The notes below the pieces were generated by a model. It saw nothing but the letters and a program-made list of their open reading frames with translations. It searched no databases and was not told the DNA's origin. From DATAPD01 sp036265385 (lineage in GTDB: Bacteria > Acidobacteriota > Terriglobia > Terriglobales > Acidobacteriaceae), in assembly GCA_036265385.1 (NCBI GenBank), contig DATAPD010000015.1:124001-188000 (forward strand): a stretch of 64,000 nt of DNA, written 5' to 3'. Made by a program: the position numbers and the translations under genes. This document shows, piece by piece, positions 27,355 to 37,500 of this stretch; the first letter of the stretch is position 1, and each line of letters starts with the position of its first letter.

Positions 27355-29361
27355 ATGAGCAAAAAGTTTTACATCACAACTCCCATCTACTACGTCAATG
27401 CGCGTCCTCACATCGGCCACGCCTACACCACGATCGCCTGCGACACCATCGCGCGCCGCCAGCGCATGCTCGGCTCTGATACTTACTTTCTGACGGGTAC
27501 GGATGAGCACGGCCAGAAAATCGAACGCGCTGTACAAGGCTCAGGCAAGACTCCACAAGAGTTTGCCGATGAAATCTCGGCTCAGTTTCGTTCGCTCTGG
27601 GACCGCATGGGCCTGACCTATGACGATTTCATCCGCACCACTTCCGATCGCCATAAAAAGGGAGTGCAGGCGCTTTTCCGAAAGCTGCGCGATAACGGCT
27701 TTATCTACAAAGGAACGTACACGGGTCAGTATTGCGTCTTCGACGAGCTTTACGTGGATGCGGCCGGTCCCGGTGCACCTTGCCCAGAATGCGGACGCCC
27801 AACTGAAACCGTTCACGAAGAGAACTACTTCTTCAAGCTCTCCGCCTTCCAGGACAAGCTTCTCGCTCTCTATAACGATCAGCCGGACTTCATTCGACCT
27901 GAGACCCGCCGTAATGAAGTCATGTCATTTGTACGCGGCGGCCTTCGAGATCTTTCGGTCAGCCGCTCAACCTTTTCCTGGGGTATCCCCGTACCCGATG
28001 ACCCGAAGCATGTAATTTACGTCTGGCTTGACGCGCTCGCGAACTACATCACCGCTCTAGGTTACGGCTCCTCGGACACCAGCAAGTTCGAAACGTATTG
28101 GCCTGCTGATGTGCACATGGTCGGCAAAGAAATCGTTCGCTTTCACTGTGTCTACTGGCCCGCTTTCCTGATGGCTGCCGGTATTCCGTTGCCAAAAGGC
28201 ATCGTGGCGCATGGATGGCTCCTTTTTGAAGAGAACAAAATGTCGAAATCGCGCGGCAATATCGTCCGCGCGGAAACCATCATCGACGTGCTCGGTACAG
28301 ACGCCCTGCGCTACTTCCTTCTGCGCGAAATCGTTTTCGGCCAGGACGGCTCCTTCAGTTTCGATGCCGTCGTTCAGCGATACAACGCTGACCTCGCCAA
28401 CGGTCTCGGGAATCTCGCTAGCCGCACCCTGACCATGATCACGCGATATTTTCGCGGTGAAGTTCCATATCCATCCCACACGGCTTCTCACACCGCGGCT
28501 GACGACGTAATCGCCGACACGGCGCGCCGGACCATCACTGAAGCCAGTGCTCTTCTCGATCAGTATCAGTTTTCAAAAGCGCTGGAATCGGCGTGGTCAC
28601 TTGTTGCCGCCGTCGACAAATACATCGTTGAGAATGAACCCTGGGCACTCGGCGAGAAATCGGATGAGAGCAGCCGTGCCCGTCTCGCTACGATTCTCTA
28701 TACCAGCGCTGAAGCCCTTCGCATCGTAACGGCGCTCGCTCATCCGGTAATCCCGGACTCCACGGCCAAGATATGGGCGCAGCTAGGCCTCGGAGACATT
28801 CGCAAGTTCGATCTAACTGGCTTGAAATGGGGACAACTTGCGCTCGGCACCAAGTTGGGGGCCGTGGAGGCCGTCTTTCCACGCGCAGATAAATCCGCAA
28901 TCGAGAGGATGCAGAAGATGGAAGATCAGGGACGCCCGGGCGCGGCAGTAGAAACTAAAGTTGAAAATGCTGCAACACCCGCAACGGGATCAGCAACTGC
29001 TCCGGCCGCGAAGCCTGCGGCCACTGCGCCAGACGGCAAGATCTCCATCGACGATTTCGCAAAAGTTGAACTCAGAGTTGCTCAAGTCAAAGTCGCCGAA
29101 CGCGTGAAAGGCGCGGACAAACTTCTGCGGCTTGAAGTCGACTTAGGAACAGAAGTTCGTCAAGTCGTCGCTGGCATCGCTGAAGCCTATGCACCGGAGA
29201 CATTAATCGGAAGAAAAGTGGTCATAGTCACCAATCTCGCTCCCCGTAAGCTACGTGGACTGGAGTCGAATGGCATGATCGTGGCTGCATCACCCGAAGG
29301 GGGCAAACCTGTGTTGGCTGCTTTTCTCGAAGATGTGCCGATAGGAACGCGACTTAAATAG
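27355..29361 (+). CDS. metG: Methionyl-tRNA synthetase with C-terminal tRNA-binding domain
   Basis: Charges initiator and elongator tRNA-Met. The 668-residue class I enzyme has RPHIGHAY near residue 20, a CPEC zinc knuckle near 143, KMSKSRGN near residue 295, and an OB-fold tRNA-binding domain (ISIDDFAKVELRVAQVKVAERV, broken here as DDFAKVELRVAQ) near residues 565-668, joined by an Ala/Pro-rich linker. The start ATG follows the DinB gene by 8 bases. It belongs to the larC-dinB-metG run and is followed 98 bases later by tatD, a common metG neighbour. Confidence 0.96.
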   Translation: MSKKFYITTPIYYVNARPHIGHAYTTIACDTIARRQRMLGSDTYFLTGTDEHGQKIERAVQGSGKTPQEFADEISAQFRSLWDRMGLTYDDFIRTTSDRHKKGVQALFRKLRDNGFIYKGTYTGQYCVFDELYVDAAGPGAPCPECGRPTETVHEENYFFKLSAFQDKLLALYNDQPDFIRPETRRNEVMSFVRGGLRDLSVSRSTFSWGIPVPDDPKHVIYVWLDALANYITALGYGSSDTSKFETYWPADVHMVGKEIVRFHCVYWPAFLMAAGIPLPKGIVAHGWLLFEENKMSKSRGNIVRAETIIDVLGTDALRYFLLREIVFGQDGSFSFDAVVQRYNADLANGLGNLASRTLTMITRYFRGEVPYPSHTASHTAADDVIADTARRTITEASALLDQYQFSKALESAWSLVAAVDKYIVENEPWALGEKSDESSRARLATILYTSAEALRIVTALAHPVIPDSTAKIWAQLGLGDIRKFDLTGLKWGQLALGTKLGAVEAVFPRADKSAIERMQKMEDQGRPGAAVETKVENAATPATGSATAPAAKPAATAPDGKISIDDFAKVELRVAQVKVAERVKGADKLLRLEVDLGTEVRQVVAGIAEAYAPETLIGRKVVIVTNLAPRKLRGLESNGMIVAASPEGGKPVLAAFLEDVPIGTRLK

Positions 29362-29459
29362 TGAACGCGTTCTCCTGAGCACACAAAGCTTCTTACTCGA
29401 CCACGGCAAGACAACGCTAAGTATGTTCTGCTAACGCCTAACAGCTAGACTAAAAACTA

Positions 29460-30272
29460 ATGTTCATCGACTCCCACGCTCATCTCGAAGGCGAACGTTA
29501 CGATAACGATCGCAACGAGGTCATCACTCGTGCGAGGGAGGCGGGCATAGAAGTGATCGTGGCAATCGGAAACGGAGACGGTCCCGAAAACTTCGACTGC
29601 GGAATCAAACTTGCCCAGAAATACAACTTCATCTACGCGACCCTTGGAATCCATCCCCATGAGGCCAAACTCGCCGATGAACGAGCGTTCTCGCGAATGG
29701 AACAACTTCTCGAACGACCCAAGGTCATAGCGGTCGGTGAAATTGGACTCGATTATTTCTACGACCACTCGCCTCGCGACGTGCAGCAGAGGGTTTTCGT
29801 CCGCCAGATGGAAATTGCCCGAAAGACCAAGCTGCCGATCATCATCCACTGCCGACCGTCCGACGGGAGCGAAGACGGCTGGTACGACTGCCTGAGCCTG
29901 ATTCAAGAACAATGGGCTCCGAGCGGCCTCGGAGGCATTCTGCACTGCTTCACCGGGAACCCAGATCACGCTAAACGAGCGTTGGATATGGGCTTTATGA
30001 TTTCTTTTGCCGGAAACATTACCTTTCCCAAGGCTCAGCAGATTCGTGAAACGGCTGCCATCGTCCCACTCGACCGAATGCTGATTGAGACCGACTCGCC
30101 CTTCCTTGCTCCGATTCCGAACCGCGGCAAACGCAATGAACCAGCGTTTGTGAAGGAAGTAGCTCGCCAGATCGGTGAATTGCGTGGCATGTCAACCGAT
30201 GACATCGGCCGGCAGACAACGCAAAACTTTTATCGTTTCTTTTCCCTTCACGAAAACAGGAATCCCGTTTAG
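29460..30272 (+). CDS. tatD: TatD-family deoxyribonuclease
   Basis: A 270-residue metal-dependent hydrolase of the TatD family (DNase or RNA exonuclease). Metal ligands are the N-terminal FIDSHAHLEG (HxH), the internal GEIGLDYFYD Glu, HCR, HCFTG, and ETDSPFL Asp near residue 205. Cytoplasmic. It follows metG. Confidence 0.92.
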   Translation: MFIDSHAHLEGERYDNDRNEVITRAREAGIEVIVAIGNGDGPENFDCGIKLAQKYNFIYATLGIHPHEAKLADERAFSRMEQLLERPKVIAVGEIGLDYFYDHSPRDVQQRVFVRQMEIARKTKLPIIIHCRPSDGSEDGWYDCLSLIQEQWAPSGLGGILHCFTGNPDHAKRALDMGFMISFAGNITFPKAQQIRETAAIVPLDRMLIETDSPFLAPIPNRGKRNEPAFVKEVARQIGELRGMSTDDIGRQTTQNFYRFFSLHENRNPV

Positions 30273-30332
30273 CTTTGTATAAACGCATCGCTGCAGGGTA
30301 TTGCCGAATCTACTCAATGTGGTGCACAACGC

Positions 30333-30830
30333 ATGCCTGATAACACATTCGATATCGTAAGCAAGATCGACTTGCAGGAGGTTTCCAATGCCATTCAACA
30401 GGCGATGAAGGAAATCACCACGCGCTTCGATCTCAAAGACTCGAAATCAAATATCGCCATGGAAGGCAAAGATGCGATCGTCCTGCACTCCATCGACGAA
30501 TTCAAGCTGAAAGCCATCAATGACATCTTTCAGCAGAAACTGGTCAAGCGCGGCGTTCCCCTCAAGGGCCTGAACTACGAGAAAATTGAATCTTCGCTGG
30601 GCGGAACAGCAAAACAAAAAGTCACCATGCAACAGGGTATTCCAATCGAAAAGGCCCGTGACATTGTGAAGACGATCAAGGACTCCAAGAAAAAAGTGCA
30701 GGCCTCCATTCAAGGTGATCTTGTACGCGTGAGCGGAAAAGACCGAGATACGTTGCAGGAAATCATCGCGCTGCTTCGTCAGCGTGATTTCGGTATCGAC
30801 ATGCAGTTTACAAATTACCGATCAAACTAG
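30333..30830 (+). CDS. YajQ-family nucleotide-binding protein
   Basis: A 165-residue protein of the YajQ family (UPF0234), two ferredoxin-like domains; some relatives bind cyclic di-GMP. Signatures: NTFDIVSKIDLQEVSNA at the start, TTRFDLKDSKS near residue 30, and KKVQASIQGDLVRVSGKDRD in the second half. Length is typical. The ATG follows a weak SD. The following gene's SD overlaps its stop codon. Confidence 0.93.
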   Translation: MPDNTFDIVSKIDLQEVSNAIQQAMKEITTRFDLKDSKSNIAMEGKDAIVLHSIDEFKLKAINDIFQQKLVKRGVPLKGLNYEKIESSLGGTAKQKVTMQQGIPIEKARDIVKTIKDSKKKVQASIQGDLVRVSGKDRDTLQEIIALLRQRDFGIDMQFTNYRSN

Positions 30831-30837
30831 GAGACGA

Positions 30838-31827
30838 TTGAGTACATCGGCGGCCATCAACGGGAAAGAAATCTTCGATTTATTGCGTGACGATTTGGTC
30901 GCAATCGAAGAAGAATTCGGCCGCGACACGGTTTCCAATGTCGGAGCAATCACCGAGATTGGCGAGTATCTGCGCGGTGGTGGCGGCAAGCGAATCCGTC
31001 CTGCCCTCCTCCTTCTTTCCTCAAAACTTTTCAATTACCAGGGTCGAGGTGCAGTACGTCTAGGAGCAGTTGTCGAAATTATCCACACGGCCACTTTGGT
31101 TCATGACGACATCATCGACGAAGCTCAGACCCGCCGTGGGCGCCCTGCTGCCAACACACAATGGGGGAATTCAAAGTGTGTGCTGGCTGGCGACTGGCTG
31201 TACATGCAGGCGTTCAAAATTGCCGTTCAGGAGCGAAACTTCCGCATCCTGGATACCCTGATCGAACTCACGCAACAGATGGTCGAAGGCGAATTATTGC
31301 AGATGGAAAAGCTCGGAAAACTCATCTCTCTCGATGAGCACTTCGACTTAATCTATCGCAAAACAGCCTGCCTGTTTTCCGTCTGCATGCGACTCGGAGG
31401 AATTCTCGGAGGCGCTACTCCCCAGCAGGAGGACAATCTAGGTCAGTACGGACGCAATCTCGGGATGGCTTTCCAAATTGTTGACGACGTGTTGGACCTG
31501 ACCGCCACGCAAGACGTTCTTGGTAAACCCGTGGCCAGTGATCTTCGGGAAGGTAAAGTCACCATGGCCGTCATCCACGCACTGGAGCACGGCACAGGCC
31601 AAGAGCGATCGCAAATCGAAACTGTACTTCTCGATCGCGCATTTAACGGCGTCACCCATCGGCAGATTCTCGATATCCTCCACCGGTATGGCTCCATTGA
31701 TTTTGCATATACGGAAGCGTCTCGCTACGCGGAAGCCGCGCGCCAGGCGATCTGCACTTTTCCAAATTCCGAGATCAAGCGCGCCTTGCTCTGGGCGCCC
31801 GACTTCGTCGTTGCTCGCGAAAAGTAG
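30838..31827 (+). CDS. Polyprenyl diphosphate synthase (long-chain)
   Basis: Condenses isopentenyl diphosphate onto allylic diphosphates to make long quinone or lipid-carrier side chains. The 329-residue protein has the first Asp-rich motif LVHDDIIDEAQTRRGR near residue 83 and the second QIVDDVLDLTA near 215, with GGGKRIRP near 45. I start it at TTG 30838, because AGGAG overlaps the yajQ stop 5 bases upstream; an upstream in-frame GTG at 30784 lies inside yajQ. The residue before the first DDxxD suggests a long (C35-C45) product, but that is a guess. Confidence 0.9.
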   Translation: MSTSAAINGKEIFDLLRDDLVAIEEEFGRDTVSNVGAITEIGEYLRGGGGKRIRPALLLLSSKLFNYQGRGAVRLGAVVEIIHTATLVHDDIIDEAQTRRGRPAANTQWGNSKCVLAGDWLYMQAFKIAVQERNFRILDTLIELTQQMVEGELLQMEKLGKLISLDEHFDLIYRKTACLFSVCMRLGGILGGATPQQEDNLGQYGRNLGMAFQIVDDVLDLTATQDVLGKPVASDLREGKVTMAVIHALEHGTGQERSQIETVLLDRAFNGVTHRQILDILHRYGSIDFAYTEASRYAEAARQAICTFPNSEIKRALLWAPDFVVAREK

Positions 31828-32331
31828 CTAACGTTTTACCGCGATACCCATCATCTCGAATCGTCCACCCAACAACAGTGGGCCTGAACCAAGAAAAGCC
31901 CTGGCAGGTAAATCTTTCGTAAAACGCTTCACGTACTCTGCGTTGAATGCCTCCCACAGAGTTACGTCCGGCGCAAAAATCTGGACTGATACGAGATCAT
32001 CCATTGTCATGCCCGCTTGCCGGAGGACCGCTTCGAATCCGTCCAGCAACAGCTTCACTTCGTCTTCGACTTTGGCTGGTACCTTGCCGGTTTTCGGATC
32101 TATTCCAATCCGTCCCGCGAGATACAACGTATTGCCCACCAGGACCGCATCGCTGAATGGCGATTTAGAAGAATGATCGGGAAGGTTTATCACCCGCCGA
32201 GTACCGCTGGATGTGCTCACCGCTTCTTGTTTGCTGGAATCCATGCTGTTTCCTTGCGCTTGAATTGATGGGACTAAGGACATCAACAGAACGATACCGG
32301 AACATATCGAAACAATTTTTGCCTGATTCAT
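31828..32331 (-). CDS. Secreted RidA-family protein
   Basis: Residues about 45-165 form a RidA/YjgF domain (SDAVLVGNTLYLAGRIGID, LDGFEAVLRQAGMTMDDLV, FTKDLPARAFLGSG). RidA proteins deaminate reactive enamines and are normally cytoplasmic, but this one has an N-terminal signal peptide (IVSICSGIVLLMSLVPSIQA). GGAGG lies before the ATG at 32331. It is convergent with the polyprenyl synthase gene, touching it at the stop codon. The arginine usually involved in enamine hydrolysis seems conserved (ARAF). The exported form is unusual; function unclear. Confidence 0.84.
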   Translation of the reverse strand: MNQAKIVSICSGIVLLMSLVPSIQAQGNSMDSSKQEAVSTSSGTRRVINLPDHSSKSPFSDAVLVGNTLYLAGRIGIDPKTGKVPAKVEDEVKLLLDGFEAVLRQAGMTMDDLVSVQIFAPDVTLWEAFNAEYVKRFTKDLPARAFLGSGPLLLGGRFEMMGIAVKR

Positions 32332-32432
32332 GTTTCCTCCATCGATGGAAAGACGATACCCTAGCACAAGTTGGCTGAATCCCCATTCGGCCTAGCGAAT
32401 CTAAGAGATTTGCTCGCGGTATAAAAGACCCC

Positions 32433-33401
32433 TTGGAAGAACTGCTCAAATCCTTACCGACGCATGGCTATCTATTGGTGGCCGGAATCTGTTTCCTGGA
32501 GGCTGTCGGTCTGCCTCTGCCAGCCGCACTCGCCATCCTCACCGCTGGAGCTTTGAGCGCCTATGGCAGATTTCATACCGTAGCAGCATTTGGGGCTGCT
32601 TTTTGTGGCATCCTGCTGGGCGACATTGTCCTTTTCACTCTAGGACGTGTCAGTGGCTGGACTCTTCTCGGTCTTCTGTGCCGTTTATCGGCTAACCCCG
32701 AAAGTTGCATTTTACGATCGGCCGAATACTTCTATCGCCGCGGCAAACAGACTTTGCTGTTCGCCAAGTTCCTTCCTGGTGTAAACACCATGTCGCCCCC
32801 CCTTGCGGGCAGCATGAAAATGCCGTTTGATCAGTTTCTGCGATTTGATGCTGCCGGCGCAGCTCTTTATGTGTCTGCCTATGGAATCGCCGGCTACCTG
32901 TTTAGCGATGTCCTTCGCAAGCTAACTCAAGGAATGAAATCTGCGGGATTCGCTGTGGAAGTTGTTCTCGGCGTGGGTGTCGCCTTTTACATTGCATATC
33001 GGATCTGGCTTTTTCGTAAGTACCGCATTTACAAATTTGCTCCCCGCATTCCTATCGAGGAAGTAGCACGGCGCCTCACCTCTAATGATCAGCCGCCTCT
33101 CCTCGTCGATGTGCGCAGCCACGGTTATTACGATGCGGAAGCAAGCCGAATCAAGGGTTCTATCCGCATCGAGCCGAATAATCTTGCTGAAGAGATCAAG
33201 TCCCTTCCGAAAGACCGCGACATTTTTGTCTACTGTACTTGACAGCGCGAAGCCACGAGCGCCCGTGTGGCGCTCCTACTTCAAGAGCAGGGTTTTCGTG
33301 CTTTCGTCATAGCAGGTGGTCTGCGTGCTTGGCGGAAAGCCGGTCATCCACTCGAACCCGTTCCTCACGACGACCTGGTTAAACTTCCGACATTTTCCTG
33401 A
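32433..33401 (+). CDS. DedA-family membrane protein fused to rhodanese, candidate selenoprotein
   Basis: Read through the TGA at 33240-33242, the gene encodes 322 residues from a TTG start. Residues 1-205 are a DedA/VTT membrane domain with 5-6 helices and the LFAKFLPGVNTMSPPLAGS motif. Residues about 215-320 are a rhodanese domain (LVDVRSHGYYDAEASRIKGS, DIFVYCT). The TGA falls at the second position of the normally YCTC active-site loop: YCT-stop-QREATSARVAL, and then AGGLRAWRKAGHPLEP, the expected rhodanese C-terminus, in the same frame to a proper stop at 33401. A SECIS-like hairpin follows. I read TGA as selenocysteine; a nonsense mutation is the alternative. Confidence 0.78.
33249..33282 (+). 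promoter_or_regulatory. Candidate bacterial SECIS element
   Basis: Seven-pair stem GAGCGCC (33257-33263) / GGCGCTC (33269-33275) around loop CGTGT, extended after a small internal loop by GAAG / CTTC (33249-33252 with 33279-33282). The apical loop starts 21 bases after the TGA and has G in its first two positions, meeting the usual bacterial SECIS rules. It lies inside coding sequence, as bacterial SECIS elements do. Confidence 0.7.
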
Positions 33402-33467
33402 CCTTCGGAAGGACAGTGCGGAGCCAGCTTTCCCCGACATCCAACCTGCCCCGATATACTGATCTAG

Positions 33468-34058
33468 ATGGCTGGCCACCGGGAAAATGAGATCAAGTTT
33501 CGCGTTTCGAACCACACGCAAATAAAACGGCTCTTGCGACTCGCTGGATTTCGACAAATCACGCCGCGCACGCATGAATGGAATACGCTATACGACTGGC
33601 CGGGCCAAAAATTACGCAAACGAGGCGAACTCCTGCGTCTCCGCAAATACGGCGAGCGATGGCTCCTTACCCACAAGGCGAAGGCGTGGAACGGCAAACA
33701 CAAAAGTCGAACGGAAACTGAAACTGCGCTCGTCGACGGCCCCGGCATGGAACTCATCCTGCGAGCACTGGGTTTTCGCCCTACATTCCATTACGAGAAA
33801 TTTCGCGCCGAATGGACGGACGGAAAAGGTTACGTTGTTATGGATCAGACGCCGATCGGCGACTTCGGAGAGATTGAGGGCCCACCTCGGTGGCTTGATC
33901 GTACTGCCGCACAGCTAGGCATCGAATCCTCGGATTACATCACACTCTCGTACGCGCCAATGTTTCTGGACTGGAAGAAAAGAAATCATAGTTCGGCGCG
34001 GAATATGACGTTCAAAGAAACCCGGGACACTTCTATCCGCAAACGGCCCATTCGGTAA
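33468..34058 (+). CDS. CYTH-domain protein (class IV adenylate cyclase/thiamine-triphosphatase-like)
   Basis: A 196-residue CYTH protein. The diagnostic ExExK motif is near the N-terminus (RENEIKFRV), followed by LRLRKYGERWLLTHKAK, EKFRAEW and the acidic GDFGEIEGP. CYTH domains bind triphosphates and cations. Its closest style is the CyaB-like group in acidobacteria. The C-terminal 25 residues are basic and unlike the family. Product cannot be fixed to adenylate cyclase rather than triphosphatase. Confidence 0.85.
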   Translation: MAGHRENEIKFRVSNHTQIKRLLRLAGFRQITPRTHEWNTLYDWPGQKLRKRGELLRLRKYGERWLLTHKAKAWNGKHKSRTETETALVDGPGMELILRALGFRPTFHYEKFRAEWTDGKGYVVMDQTPIGDFGEIEGPPRWLDRTAAQLGIESSDYITLSYAPMFLDWKKRNHSSARNMTFKETRDTSIRKRPIR

Positions 34059-34066
34059 TAACGACC

Positions 34067-34510
34067 TCAGGCTGCTATCGCCATTCGCGCGTGTTCATAT
34101 CCGGTTGCGGCGTGGTACACGGCTCGGTCGAAAAACTGGTCGAGTGAACGAAGTAACTCCAACTCTCCGAAAATCTCGTGTGCCCCACCATGAACGCCTT
34201 CCCGCTCCAAAAACTCCCAGAGATGCTCTTTCGTGAGCATAAGTCCCCAACACAGATCCGCCAATCCAACCCCTTGCTCATACCTCCGGGCACCAAGCCG
34301 CTGATAAACCCTCTCGATGTCGTGCTCCGTTTTCGACATCAGCCAGTCACTCAGGTTCCGGTAAACCTCGTGACACCGCTCATGGATTTCACTGGCAGGC
34401 ACGTGTTTCATTCCGCGCAATCGCTCTGATGTGAACAGCTTACGTGTCAGACCGTCTGCGAGTTCGTCTGAATGACTCTCAATGAGATGAACCAGGCGAA
34501 GTGCGATCAT
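34067..34510 (-). CDS. RsbRD-like N-terminal sensor domain protein
   Basis: A 147-residue all-helical protein resembling the RsbT co-antagonist RsbRD N-terminal domain (a globin-like sensor fold): LVHLIESHSDELADGL, RLGARRYEQGVGLADL, LTKEHLWEFL. No STAS or kinase domain follows. Start at 34510 has GAGGAGG five bases upstream; the longer frame overlaps secA and is not credible. Same strand as secA, 83 bases downstream, so it may be on the secA transcript. The likely job is signal sensing for a general stress or partner-switch pathway. Confidence 0.66.
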   Translation of the reverse strand: MIALRLVHLIESHSDELADGLTRKLFTSERLRGMKHVPASEIHERCHEVYRNLSDWLMSKTEHDIERVYQRLGARRYEQGVGLADLCWGLMLTKEHLWEFLEREGVHGGAHEIFGELELLRSLDQFFDRAVYHAATGYEHARMAIAA

Positions 34511-34593
34511 AGAAACCTCCTCTGCACTTCTGCCCAAGTATTCTAGCTCTGCTAGAAAAGAAAAGTTGTGACCGGCGAGCGCACGCTCGGTGA

Positions 34594-37500
34594 TTACGCG
34601 CCGCAGCACTTCTTGTACTTCTTGCCCGATCCACATGGACAAGGATCGTTCCGGCCTACTTTTTCGCCGGAACGAACGACTTGCTGAACTGGTTGTTGAT
34701 CACCAGACCCGGCCATGCGAGCCATCTCCAGTTCGCGCTTTTTCTTGCGTTGAAAAGCTTCTTCCAGGTCATCCACGGATGTCGCCACATTCCGAGGAGG
34801 TCGACCGTTGCCACCCGCTCTCCCAGATACCAGAGTGGGCGCACCCGATTCTGGGCCGCGATCAGAAGGCCCACCGCCCGGACCGCCGGCTGCCCCGAAA
34901 TCTCCACCGGGTCGTTCCAGAATCTGCATAAGGTACAGATAACGGACCGTGTCTTCTTGGAACCTCCGCATCATGTCTTCGAACATGTCGAAGGACTCTC
35001 GCTTGTACTCCACTAGGGGATCGTGCTGCCCGTATCCACGCAGTCCGATGCCTTCCTTAAGGTGGTCCATGCTTAGCAAGTGGTCTTTCCACTGTGAATC
35101 AAGCACGCTTAGCATGATCATCCGCTCGTGATACCGCATGGCGTCGGAGCCAATCAGTTGCTCCTTTGCATCGTATCGGGCCTTCAGCTTGTCAAAGATC
35201 GCGTCCCCGAGTTCCTGCCGGTTCAATGACTCCGGCTTCACCCCTTCCGCGAAGATGTCGATACCGAATCGGGTGAAAATCGCGTCCTTAAGACCTTTGA
35301 AGTCCCAATCGTCAGCGTGGTCCTTCTCCGGGCAGAACTGCGCGAGAAGATCCCCCAGCAGACCACTTACATAGTCTTCCAGGATCAAATCTTTCTGATC
35401 CACCCCTTCAAGCAGCTGCCGACGAAGCCCGTACACGGCCTCGCGCTGCTTGTTCATTACGTCGTCATACTCGAGAAGGTGTTTGCGGGCTTCGAAGTTT
35501 TGCGTCTCAACCGCTTTTTGTGCCGCTTCGATACGGCGCGTGATCAGCCTCGATTCGATCGGCACGCCCTCTTCCATGCCCAGCTTCTGAAGCAGATTCG
35601 ACACCCACTCCTTCGCAAAAATGCGCATCAAGTCGTCTTCCAACGATAAATAGAAACGGGAAGATCCCGGATCGCCCTGCCGACCCGCGCGTCCGCGCAG
35701 CTGGTTATCGATACGTCTTGCCTCGTGTCTCTCAGTACCAAAGATGTGCAGCCCACCAACTTTCACAACTTCGTCGTGTTCGCGGTCAGTTTCCGCCTTG
35801 TACCGCTGGTAGGTCTCATTCCACTGCTCAGTCGGAACTACGTATTCATTTCCCGCGTAGTACCAGACCGTGCTCCTTCCGTCCGCGACACTGGCTTCGA
35901 TCTTTCCTTGGGCTGCGCGTAGCGGCTGTGCGATTCCCTTCTTCACGCACTCCTGCTTGGACATGAACTCGGCATTTCCGCCCAGCAGAATGTCCGTACC
36001 GCGACCCGCCATGTTCGTCGCGATCGTGACCATTCCTTTTCTGCCCGCCTGCGCGACGATTTCCGCTTCCCGCTCGTGATACTTGGCATTCAGGACTACA
36101 TGCTTGATGCCTTTCTTCTTAAGCAAATCCGACAAACGCTCTGACTTTTCAATTGAAGTCGTGCCCACCAGCACCGGCTGCTGCGATTCGTACAGCTTCT
36201 GAATCTCATCCGCTGCAGCGAAATATTTCTCTTTCTCTGTCCTGTATACGATGTCGGGGTTTTCGACGCGTAGCAGCGGCTTATTGGTCGGGATGACCAT
36301 CACTTCCAGCCTGTAAATTTTCTCGAATTCAGGCGCTTCGGTTTCCGCAGTACCAGTCATGCCGGCAAGCTTTTTGTACATGCGGAAGTAATTCTGGAAA
36401 GTGATGGTTGCGAGAGTCTGGTTCTCGCGCTCCACCTTCACGTTCTCTTTGGCCTCAATCGCCTGGTGCAATCCATCGGACCAACGCCGTCCCGGCATCA
36501 TGCGGCCTGTGAATTCATCCACGATGATGACCTCGCCGTCTTTTACCACGTACTCAACATCGCGCCTATAAAGGGAATGTGCCTTCACGGCCGTCTCGAC
36601 GTGATGCTTGGTCGCCCAGTTCTCGGGATCAGCAATATTTGTGATTCCCAACAACTGCTCGACTTTCTCCCAGCCCTGGTCTGTGACCGTGATCGACTTG
36701 TGCTTTTCATCTACCGTGAAATCGCCGGTATATTGCTTGGGCTCACCGGGAGCAACGTCGATCTCTTCGCCCTTTTCAAGCTTGGGTATGATCCGGTTTA
36801 CAAGGGAGTACTTGTCCGTCGATTCTTCGCTGGCGCCCGAAATAATCAGCGGCGTGCGGGCTTCGTCAATCAGGATCGAGTCTACTTCGTCCACGATCCC
36901 GAAATTGTGCCCCCGCTGCACGCAATCCTTCAGGTCGAACTTCATGTTGTCGCGTAGATAGTCGAAGCCAAACTCGTTATTGGTCCCGTACGTCACGTCC
37001 GCCCCATAGGCCTGCTGACGTTCCTCATCATCCAATTCGTGGACGATCACACCAACAGTCAACCCAAGGAACGAATAAAGCTTGCCCATCCATTCGGAGT
37101 CGCGCTTCGCAAGATAGTCGTTGACCGTTACAACATGTACGCCTCGTCCGCTGAGTGCGTTGAGATAGACGGGCAGAGTCGCAACCAGTGTTTTGCCTTC
37201 ACCAGTCTTCATTTCGGCAATCTTGCCTTGATGAAGAACCATGCCTCCGACCAGTTGCACGTCGAAGTGCCGCATATTGAGCACGCGGCGTCCGGCCTCG
37301 CGGGCGACGGCAAAAGCTTCTTCCAGGATCTCGTCTAGTACATCTTTCAACGCCTGGTCACGATCGGCTTCGACCTGTTTCAACCGGTCCGGACCAGCAT
37401 CAGGTTCGGCTACGAATCGACCAAGTCTCTCCTGGAGACGCTGCCGAAATTCATCTGTTTTCCCGCGCAGCTCAGCATCCGACAATTTCTGCATCTGTGG

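Noticed and set aside
33240..33242. Simple nonsense mutation or sequencing error in the DedA-rhodanese gene
   Set aside because: Not fully excluded, but the UGA lies exactly at the active-site Cys position, the frame continues intact for 52 residues, and a SECIS-like hairpin follows, so selenocysteine is preferred.
34511..34642. Longer start for the RsbRD-like gene overlapping secA
   Set aside because: The extension reads the secA 3' coding region in another frame, and a strong SD sits before 34510.
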